This document shows positions 25,896 through 37,503 of a DNA stretch of 64,000 nucleotides, piece by piece (within the stretch, counting starts at the first letter, position 1; each line of letters opens with the position of its first letter). The stretch comes from Acestrorhynchus altus. Its lineage: Eukaryota > Chordata > Actinopteri > Characiformes > Acestrorhynchidae. The DNA is taken from contig CM067523.1 of the NCBI GenBank assembly GCA_034509495.1, forward strand, positions 22,906,572 to 22,970,571, given 5' to 3'. Both the position numbers and the translations under genes were made by a program. The notes under the pieces were generated by a model that worked only from the letters and a program-made list of their open reading frames with translations, searched no databases and had not been told where the DNA came from.

Positions 25896-28800
25896 TATAT
25901 TAAACATACACCAATCTGCCAGAACATTATGACCAACTCCTCTGATCACACAGGAGCTCTTTGTGGTTCTATAATTCCAGACTGTAGTTCATCTGTTTCT
26001 CTGCAGACTTTATTCTCCTCCTTTCACCCTGATCTTCAATGATCAGGACCCCACAGGACCACCACAGAGCAGCTATTATTTGGGTGGTGGGTCAATCTCA
26101 GCACTGCAGTCACACTGACATGGTGGTGGTGTGTTAGTGTGTGTTGCTGGTACGAGTGGATCAGCCACAGCAGTGCTGCTGGAGTGTTTAAACACCATGT
26201 CCACTCACTGTCCACCCTAGTATCCGTTTCTGCACAGTTTGTGCCTCAAACTGCAAAAAGAAGAGAACATTCATCCACATGAACACCGTCCTCATCATCA
26301 AATGTCTTCCCTGACCTCATTATAAACACAACCGCTGGCAAACGGACTGCAGATGAAGAGAGTCCAGATCGGAGAGAGGATGTCAGTGAGAAAAGGAGGA
26401 ACTGGAGTGAACCCAGCTGTTTCACTTTCTAAATGATAACAGCAGGCAGAAACAAGGGGACAGTTCACATCGCAGAGCCGCACACTGGTGGCCTTCTCAG
26501 CATGTTTACGAAAGACATGCCACAACCCTGCACACTGGAATAAACAGACCCAAACAAGCTGACCAGCCCGGCGCACAGGACCGAGCAGCGCCATGTAGAG
26601 CTCCGTCCACAAAGCAGAGCAGGACAGATGGAGATGAAGACCGCCAGAGACGATCTGTGGACCTGAATGTCCAGAGAAAGACCAGGACTTCTGAAACAAC
26701 ACGTTTTAGACAGAAGGATCTTAAGTATTGCACGTCAGCATCCATACGTCCCAACACCATCAAATTCTGTCTCGAAAACAGGACCCCAAAGGACCACCAC
26801 GGAGCAGCTATTATGCAGTGCTGCTGGAGTGCTTAAACACTGTGTCCACTCACTGTCCACTCTATGAGAGACTCCTACCGAGTGTCTCCACCTTGTAGAT
26901 GTAAAGTCAGAGACAGAAGCTCATCTGTTTCTGCACAGTTTGTGTTGGTCGTCCTCTAGTCCTTCATCAGCGCTCATAGGATGCAATTACTGGTGGTGGA
27001 CGGTTCTCAGTCCAGCAGGGACACTGAGGGGTTTTTAAAGTCCTTACAGGCTACAAGCCAAAACCTGTGACAGTGTCCTATAAATACTGTAATTTCCAGG
27101 TGAATAAAGGTCAAACTATTGGTCCTAAAGGGATTAAAGAACACAATCGCTTTTTAACAGTAACGCGATCTCGAATTGTGACCCGCGTATCGTGACACGT
27201 ATCGTATTGCGAGATTCCTGCCAGTACACAGTCTTACCCAATACGTGTGCAGAATGTCCGATGCGGACCGCTGTCGTGGGTGGTTGTGGGGGTTTGCTGT
27301 AGGGAACTGTGGGGGGGACAAGAAGATGAGCTGGAGTGCTTGGGAACCGTCGGCCTGGCGTTTCTATAAACAGCTTGGCATCTGCACCCCCACAGAGAGG
27401 CCTTGGCTCCAGCTTGGGTGGATGAGCTGACTGGGATTCTGCAGGACTGCACATGAACTGATCCAGGACCAATCCCTGCGCTCCGATAGGTCCCAATAAT
27501 ATTAATAGACCCACCGAAGCTGGTCTTCAAAGCCGTTCTTCTAAAATATGTTCTTGCTGCAGTAAAAGTCTGTATGCTTCTGAGAAGGCTCTACACTAGA
27601 TGCTGAACATTGCTGTGATGACTGGACTGGGATGAGACACCACGATGGTGGTTGTGATATCAGGTTCTGATGTTGAAGACGTATGGAAGTCAGTATGGTG
27701 CAGTGGGTTAACCGTTTCCCCGTGGCAGACAAAGGTCTTTAACACCCTTTATCACACATTAACCATTGGGCAAGGTGTGCTTAGTCATGCACAGCAGTGC
27801 TGCTGGAGTGTTTAAACCCCTCAGCGTCCTGTGGACAGCGTCCTGTGAGCACTGATGAAGGACTAGAGGATGACCAACATACACTGTGCAGAACCAGATG
27901 AGCTTCTGTCTCTGACTTTACATCTACAAGGTGGAGACACTCAGTAGGAGTGTCTAATAGAGTGGACAGTGAGTGGACACAGGGTTTAAACACCCCAGCA
28001 GCACTGCTGCGTCTGATCCACTGGTACCAACATAACTGACGCTGTGCAGCGCCCTCTGCTGATGACGTATCCTCAGTTCCTCTAAATCTAGTGTAAACAC
28101 AGGGTGTTTCACTAACAAACACCAAGGTTCTTTCTGAACGGAACCAGTTCTTTTGGTGGAAAAGGCCTCTACAGAGAACACTACATGGAACGCTACATTT
28201 GTAGCACCTTTAGGTCAGAGTCAGTGCTTTACAGAACCCTATTTGGAGGGTGGTGTTCATACACTGCAGTGAAACCATTAGACAGACAGCACACTCATAA
28301 GACGACCCACCTAGGGGTTCTTCTGTCTGTCTCACACACACACACACACACACACACAGAGACCATTTTTCAACTGACCTTGGTCACAGGTCATCCGTTT
28401 TCCTGAGCTGCTAAGACTCGCAGTCATTAACCCTCCACCCACCCCTCCCCCTCTGCTCTACTACATTCTTCACCCTCCGAGCCTGAGGAGCAGACCAGCT
28501 CCATCAGCATTCAAACACAATACCTGCCCCCAGTGCTCCCATCTTCTGCCAGCAGGAACACACACACACTATTAATATTATCTACTACTATTCATATTTA
28601 TGATCCAACACCTGCTTTGGAAAATCAACTTAATGATGTTAAATCAGGTGATGGAACTGAACACATCCACACACTGGACGGAAGATCAAAGATCAGCAAC
28701 CAACCCTGTGCTCCTCTAACCAACACTGACCAGACACTCTCACTGAGACATTGTTTATTTGGGTTTATTCTAATGTTATATAGAGTTAATTACAGGTAGA

Positions 28801-31800
28801 CGCTCTCACTGACCGCAGACTATGTTTATTTGTGTTTATTCTAATGTTATATAGAGTTAATTACAGGTAGGTACTCTCACTGACACTGACTATCACGTAT
28901 ATGTCAGTGTTTACATGTGACTAGAATTTCCATTATCTCCTAACTCCAGTAACACACACACACAGACACAGACACACACAGACACACACACACACACACA
29001 GACACACACACACAGACACACACACACAGACACACACACACAGACACACACACACAGACACACACACACAGACACACACACAGACACACACACAGACACA
29101 CACACAGACACACACACAGACACACACAGACACACTCCCATCCCCCATAAGGGTAAAAAACCTGGAATCACACGGGACTGCACCAGCACAGTAACGCTGC
29201 TGCCCACCATGTGATCAAGAATAATAGGTTTCCTGACCTTTACGAAAACAGGAGAGATACATAGTCGATGTTGCTGATGCAGAGACAGAGAGAGAGAGAA
29301 TATGTGAAAAGAGGGGGAGGGGACGACCGTAAACAAGCCAAAAGGCTTCATCGCTGTTGCTAGGTGTTCAAACTGGCTCGGGTGCAGGATCTGGGCGGGT
29401 TCTGTTAAAGCTCAGGCCGCGCAGCTTCACATCAGAACATCAGCAGACAGACCATAGATTTCATAGATTCACGAAACATCATACCTGCTCTGAAACTGAG
29501 TGTTTGATGTTAAAATACAAATATAATAAACATTAAGACTCTCACTGTCCATTCCATCAGCTCCCCTGACCACACAGGAGCACACGTCCACCGTTCCTCT
29601 GCAGACTTTCTTCTCCTCCTTTCACCCTGATCTTCAATGATCAGGACCCCACAGGACCACCACAGAGCAGCTATTACGTGGGTGGTGGGTCGTTCTCAGC
29701 ACTGCACTCACACTGACATGGTGGTGGTGTGTTAGTGTGTGAAACAGCAGTGCTGCTGGAGTGTTTAAACACCGTGTCCACTCTCTGTCCACTCTATGAG
29801 ACACTCCTACTGAGTGTCTCCACCTCGTAGATGTAAAGTCAGAGACAGAAGCTTGTCTGTGATTATGTTCTGTGATAATCATGTGATTACGTTAAGGTGA
29901 CCAGTGGAACCTCGAAAAAGGGGTCCCGGTGGCGTTGGTGCACAGTGCGAGGTTCAGGCGAGGATGGAGCCGTGTTCTTCTAGGGTTTGACAAAGTGACT
30001 TTGCTGGCAGGAGTGAACAGGCGGCCCACGCTATTTCTGGCAGCAGCGAGCGGGATAATGGAATCAAGCTGTTGGAAATGACTCTCAGCTTTGCGCACAC
30101 GGGGACTTCAATAACAATTATGAGCTGAGGATTGGAGCGCGGTCTCCACGGCCACGGAGGAAAGGGACGGGAGAACGGTACTGATAAGGAGCGAACATAC
30201 GAGCATTAGACAAGATGCAGAAGGTTAACAGATACAACTCAAATCCTTCGAAGATAATACCCTCACACTGTTTCAGATTCGGGTTCAGAAAAGCTATCCC
30301 ACGTTTTCACGGAGCACAGTACGCATGAAAGATCATCACCGATTCAAAATACAGGAGATAACGCAGACGGTGAGACATGTTTGCGGTGTATATTGTGATT
30401 ACACCGAAATTTTCACCACATTTCACCAGAACTCAGTGATCCGCTGCATTATGACATTAATAAAGACCTCTAGGCCTCCAGAATTAGAGTACAATAAACA
30501 ATACCAGGACTCCAGCATCTACAGCGTCAGTTTCTGGATTTGTGTACAGTAAATGAACGTGGTCTGATCATCAACGTTAATATCACCATGTTCTAACATA
30601 CCTAAAATCAGGTTACCACTGCAAACTTAATGGATGTTGAATATCTCAAAATAAATGGTCCAGCTAGATGTAACAGCTGGAGAAGGGGCGGAGCACCTGT
30701 GGTGTCCGTTCAATCCCCTACTCAAGCAGGAACTGAATGAAGGAGCACTGACGTTTACCTGGTGCCCTCAGGCAAGGCCCTAAAACCTGTTTGGGTTCTT
30801 CTGCTGAGCAATGACTGAGTGCTTTGCTTTACATCTCCAGCGGCAATGTCAAAGATCGAACGATGGGTCTCGGGAAGAACCTGAGGCCTCACACCAAAAA
30901 GAGGGAAAGAAAGGACATGAGAGACAGAGGGTGGGAGAAGAGAGAAGGTCTGACACAGGGCTCGTCCTTGAAGTGCTCAGCAACAGCTGGGAGAGCTGTG
31001 GAATGCTTACAGAAGAGTGGAGCCTGCCAACGTTACGTCCAGTCCCAGATGTGCGATCTCACACAGGCACCGAGACCAAGTCCGCGCTGAACCCCGAGGG
31101 ATCTAAACATTTTAGAGCTATTCACACAAACGGAGTGGTGGTCCGAGATCAGGAGCCCGAACACTGCAGTTAAAGCTCCGTTAGAGAAATGACTCCAACA
31201 GAAACGAACGCAGTTGATCAGAACATCCACAGGATCATTTCAGAGGAACGTCCACAGGAACCCGAGTCTTCTGTTTGAAGGTGGAGCACCAAAGCAGCTC
31301 TCTCGACTCCAGACCAGTTTACGGGATATTTTCTTCGTTTGATGTACATTTAATCGCTAATTTCTTTATTTAGAATTTATTTATTATTATTTATTATTTT
31401 CAGGAAATCGTTTCAACTCAACTTTAAACATTTATATGATTATATTTATATTTTATTATTATTTTTACTTATTAGGACTTAATAATAATCTCTTCTATTA
31501 GATATAATTGTGACTTGTGCTCCTCTAACCAACAACTGACCACAGGTAGACGCTCTCACTGACCACTGACTTTATGTTTGGTTCTGCCCCGCCCCCTCTC
31601 TCTGATCAGTTAGAATCTGTATGCAGGTTGAACATCAGCCCAATGGATCTGATATCAGCAAGTTGACTCTGAATTTGGTTCCTTGTCATGGTGACAAAGA
31701 ACCAAAAACAAAATCTGAAAATCACAATGAAAACAGAGCTTAATCAGGACATCCCTGATTTTCACGTCACCACTCGGCTTGCTTGGAATAGTGAGCGAGC

Positions 31801-33180
31801 AGGTAACCAGTTCCAGGTAACAGACACCAGGAGATAATTCCAATAAAGAACGGAAACTGTAAACACACTGTTTACTTTGTTCAAATACGACGAACCACTG
31901 AAAACGAGTGTAGCTGACCGTGCACACACAGCAGCACATCGTACGATAACAATAGGACAAAGAAACTGCGTACAGTCCACAAAGACCAGGTAACAAATAA
32001 ACCCCTTCTGCTTTGTTTGGATCTCTGTCTGGCGAGGGGCGAGTGGAGGGGGGGTCATAATTTATTCCCCATCACAAATTGGCATGCAGGTGCTTCAGCG
32101 GCTGCTAGCTCGGGGCTAAAAAGTGCGTTAGATTATTAGTGAGATGTTACGAACCAACGCCTTGTTAGTAACAGTCCTTCCGACGGGTGTCAGTATGGAC
32201 TGAAGGCTTTAGGGCTCACCTGAAGGCATCCCCCACGATCTCCACCTCACTGTCCGTAGAAGTGACGTTGATCTCTTCACTAGCTGGTACAGGAGGTGCG
32301 GGAGTAGCTTCGATCACCACAACGTCTTCATCCAATGGACCTTAAACAAGAGAACAAAACAAGTCATTAATATTCAGTGGCCAGAATATTCTGCTTGCCA
32401 GATTTTGCAACACTGACTAAAACTTGGATTTCTGTCGGGTTTTAGAAAATTAGACTCAGAATGAAGCTGGTCTCTTTAATCCTGAAGGAGGCGCTGTTGT
32501 GCTGTGTGTGCTGTAAGGAGGTGTGTTGGAGGCGTGTCCTTTATTAAAGAACCTTTATCTGCGTCTCTAAGCTCGGAGCTCAGTGTGAAAACAACCCTTA
32601 CAGGAGTAAACGGGGCCTGTAAAAGTCCAAGGTAACTTGCTTCATGTTTGGAGAAAATCTGTAAAACATGGTGGTGTTTTGCTGCCGCTTACAATCACTG
32701 ATGGAACAACGAATTCTTAATTACACCAGCAAATGTGAAAGAAAAAGGTCAAGCACGTGTGTCAGAGCTGAATCTGAAGAGAATGACAGCAGAGGGTCAC
32801 ATACCGTCACAGATACGACAGATTTTTTCCCCCCTCAATAAATAAATAAATAAATAAATAAATAAATACATACATACATACATACATACATACATACATA
32901 AATAAATATTAATTTTTACAGAAATATAAAAAAGTCTAAAGCATTTACAAATAGCACCGCTGTATGCTTGGTACGGATGGACACGCGTCTTTACGGACCA
33001 CATCCAGCTCTCAACTTCAAAAATGCAAGTCTTCCATGAAACGTTCCCGTTAAATATAGATGTGGGTCACTGCCGGCTGTTAACGATGCCTCTGCATTTA
33101 CACGACAGCTTTCAGGGGCTTTTACTCGAAGATCACGGGCTGGTACACACAACATCCAGCAGAATACTCTGGAGTTTCTC

Positions 33181-33232
<52 letters not shown>

Positions 33233-34314
33233 AACTGCAGCTGGTTTTAGAGCAGCTGTAGAGCCAGTCTGTGTTTTGGGATGATGAGTGCAAATGTAGG
33301 TCACGCAAATCTGCGCTTCTCCGTTTGCAGACGCTGACTTTTGTAGTGCAACCTGTCCTGCTAGCTTCTGATTGGCTCCCTGGTCCACATCTCTTGTCCT
33401 TGCTTGCACTGGGGGGTATGTCAGGCTTTCAAAGCACAATCCAGCTTAGGGTGTGTTCAACGTAAAACAGACACACACACACACACAGACTTGTATGTGT
33501 TTATGTTTGTCTGTTTTACATTGAACACACCCTAATCTGGATTGAGCTATTTATTTATTTATTTATTTATTTATTTATTTGTTTGTTTGTTTGTTTGTTT
33601 GTTCAGGGTATCTGGGAAGTGTTCACAGCTCTTCCCTTTTTGCACACTGTGTTATGTTCTCGAATGGTTCTTGAATGCTGTGCTTGGTCAAACAAACCGA
33701 ACGTCCTTTCCGAAGCAGTTCCCACGAAACCTCACACCTTGCTGTCCCCGTACGTGTTCGGTGTTGCAGTATGTGTGGTGGGTGTACTGAGGTAGAAGCC
33801 CGTGTCTCTGGTGAGAACCAGAATCCTCTCAGGAGTGTTGTTAAGGTAGTGTAACCTACCGAGTGCCGCTGCTTAGCACCTTAACAAACCCCCTCCTTAC
33901 AACTGCAAAACAACCAGACACCACTCTTATATGAAACGCACCATGTGAAAATCAATCAGTGTCACAGCTGGACCGAGAACAGTCCACCCACTAGAAACGT
34001 CCAGCCGACAGCGTCCTGTGGGCAGCGTCCTGTGAGCACTGATGAAGGACTAGAGGATGACCAACACAAACTGTGTAGAAACAGATGAGCTTCTGTCTCT
34101 TACTTTACAAGGTGGAGACACTCGGTAGGAGTGTCTTAGAGTGGACAGTGAGTGGACACAGGGTTTAAACACTCCAGCACATAATACCTGCTCCATGAGG
34201 GTCCTGCAGGGTTCTGACCATTGAAAGTCTGTCAGTGTAGAAACAATGAAGTGGTTATAATGGTATCGCTGATCAGTGTATGTACAATATGATATTTTGT
34301 TTTATGTATAATCT

Positions 34315-34366
<52 letters not shown>

Positions 34367-37296
34367 TCCTAAGATCCCAGGCTCTCACACCAGTATATTC
34401 TGAGAGTTCAGTGTGTAGGAGTCTCTCCTGCCCTGTCTCCAGAAAGAGGGTGTGGGCTAAAAGGCATCCTCCAGAAGCACTAAAGGGGGGCACAGCCTGA
34501 GGGAAACCCCCAGCTCCCTACGGGGGTCCACAGCACTGCAGTCTTCTCCACCCACCTACTTCCCAAGGCATACACAACACACTCATTCTAACACTCTCTC
34601 ACACACAACACAATCCTCCTCCTCCATCTACAGATCTAACACTTCAGTGCAGCCACTCTATAAAAATATGACCTTTAAAACAGAACGATTATGAAAAATA
34701 AAATAAAGAAAAAATTATACTTTGCTTCCAACGGATCTTTGATCTGATACGGATTCGTATAAAGTAGAGATCGATCAGTGCCGATACCCACCACTACACA
34801 CTATGCAATCGGCTGTACGAGAACATCAGGGCGTTTTCACACCTGAAAATCTGAAACGAGCTTCATGTTTCTGTTGGTTTTGGTTTCCCATGGCAGCGAA
34901 CCCACTAGAACACTGCTACATCCTGTCATTACTGCTCTTAGTACCTGGAACTCAAATGGGTACACAAAAGTACTTATTCGGCACTTCAGTCTCCGTAAAA
35001 ATGACCGAGGGGACACTGAACTCAACAGTTTGTTGAACAGAGCTATTCACCTTCAGGGACATTCCTCACGGCTGCCAGCTGAGAATATACTCAATGTCAT
35101 CCAGGCCACCAGATCGCGCTCCGAACACCATAACGAAAGCTCCGTTGGGACGGGAACCGTTGGGTAGAGGTTCTCAGTTCTCGGTCTCGTCCGAATGCTC
35201 CAGTCATTTGAACCAACTGCATTTTCCAGTAAAAATTCTGAACCATTTTACCAGATTGGTTGTACAGGACACACAGAGTGCGGGTTTTCGGACGTCCTGT
35301 GGTAAACCGACTTTACTCCACCTCACCGGGTCAAACTAATCCCGTCAGAATTTGACCGATTACTCTGGCCGATACTCGATCCATTAAAATACGCCTCATT
35401 GCCAACGGATCGGGAGATCACTAGTTACAACCATGAACGTGTTAGAAATGGACATTCATTCCACCTGTGACAGATTAGCCCCGCCCCCACATTCAGAGGG
35501 AAATGAGGCAAGGTGGTGTTCCTATAGACGGGCTGTAGCGGAGTTAACGGAGCAGAAAAAAAAAAAAAAAAAAAACAACAGAATGTTGTTCTGCTCCTGC
35601 TCGTCAGGAAACAAACAAATCAGCAGCAGCCTTCCAGAAAATCCACACAATGGCTGAATGTTACGTTGTGGCAGTGCTGAGGATTTCTGTCTGAACGTTT
35701 GTTCTGTACATTTCAACCCAGACACTGTTCCACTACGGTGGACACGGCACAGGTAAAGATGAATTATGACTCAGAGGGGTCATAAAACCATAAAAGAGAA
35801 GCTGATTTCATGCTTCCATTGTGTTCAGACCTGTGCGCGCACACACCCACACACACACACACACAAACACACACACTACACAACGTCGACCTGCTGCTGA
35901 ACCGAATAAAACACACCCCAAAACACACCTTTCCTTAGCTAGAGGACTAAACATGGATGTACAACGCTGACTCGTCACGTAAAAAATGCTAAAATGTCGG
36001 GTCAGACCGAGCCTCTGACCAGTATACGCTACTAGATTACTCTCAGAGTCGGTCAGACCGAGTCTCTGACCAGTATACACTACTAGATTACTCTCAGAGT
36101 CGGGTCAGGCCGAGTCTCTGACCAGTATACACTACTAGATTACTCTCAGAGTCAGTCAGACCGAGTCTCTGACCAGTATACGCTACTAGATTACTCTGCT
36201 GGTGTTGATGTATGGCACCCTGACCAGTCACATTTAGAGAAGACCATTACATCTAAGCTTACAACAAACCGGCTTCACAACAACAGCCAGGCATCAGATG
36301 TCTGCGTCACTGCAGGTCTGAGGGGTGTAACGTGTGAGCACGTGCGAGGGTGAGCGAGCGTGTATTCACGAGTGCATGCAAAAGCACTGGGACGGCAGCG
36401 AGAGAAAGGCGCTGGGTTGGGTAAGCTCTGTCAGGCTGCAGCAGAATGGTGGGAGAGTTGCTGCTCAGTATTGCTCAACAGGAAACACACACGCACTCAC
36501 ATACGCTCTCTCACACACTCACACGCACAAACACACTCTCGCACGCACGAGGAATGCAGAGACTTCGCTGATACCATTTTTCCATTCCACTTTTCTGTGG
36601 CCTTCGTTTCAGGGCTTCAAAGCAGAGCCATACATTAGAATTCCATCCTCACACTCAGTAATGAGAACTGCTCTAACGATCAGCACTGTGTTTATAGAGG
36701 GGAGAGGAGCACAGAAAGAAGGGAGAGAGGGGAGCAGAGAGAGGGGAGAGAGAGAGGGGAGAGAGGAGAGCAGAGAGAGGAAAGGGGAGCGAGGGGAGAG
36801 CAGAAAGGGGAGAGTAGAGAGCAGAAAGGGGAGAGAGAAAAGGGGAGAGCGGCGCACAGAGAGAGGGGAGAGAGGGGAAAGGGGAGAGAGGAGAGCAGAG
36901 AGAGAGGAGAGCAGAGAGGGAGAGGAGAGCAGAAAGGGGAGAGAGAAAAGGGGAGAGCGGTGCACAGAGAGAGGGGAGAGAGGGGAAAGGGGAGAGAGGA
37001 GAGCAGAGAGAGAGGAGAGCAGAGAGGGAGAGGAGAGCAGAGAGGGGAGAGGGCAAAGGGAAAGAGGGGAGAGCAGAGAGGTGAAAGGGGAGTGCAGAGA
37101 GGGGGGAGAGAGGAAAGGGGAGAGAGCAGAGAAAAAGAGGGGAGAGCAGAGAGAGAGTAAAAAGAAAAAGGCTTTCAATACTGGAACAGCGAGGAGTCAG
37201 CAATTCTCCTGCAATTACTGCCTGAGAGAGAGAGAGAGAGACAAAAAGTAAGAAGATACGAGAGAGTGGGGGAAGAGGAAAGAAAGACCTAGAAAT

Positions 37297-37370
<74 letters not shown>

Positions 37371-37450
37371 AAGAGAGATAGAGGCTGTTGACTGTGAAAC
37401 ACATGAAATATTTGTTAAAGAGGGTGTGGGAGACAAACACTCATCTATGC

Positions 37451-37503
<53 letters not shown>

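Noticed and set aside
27690..27780. tRNA or tRNA-derived SINE
   Set aside because: GGTGCAGTGGGTTAACC looks like an A-box style start, but no B box or cloverleaf could be built.
28911..29351. 146-codon Cys/Val-rich minus-strand frame
   Set aside because: Translation of the ACAC/ACAG microsatellite; same for similar frames at 14291, 10623 and 37303.
36334..37251. 305-codon plus-strand open frame, Arg/Glu/Gly-rich
   Set aside because: It is read almost entirely from the AG-rich minisatellite; the minus strand is equally open (Ser/Leu/Pro). No domain and no exon context.
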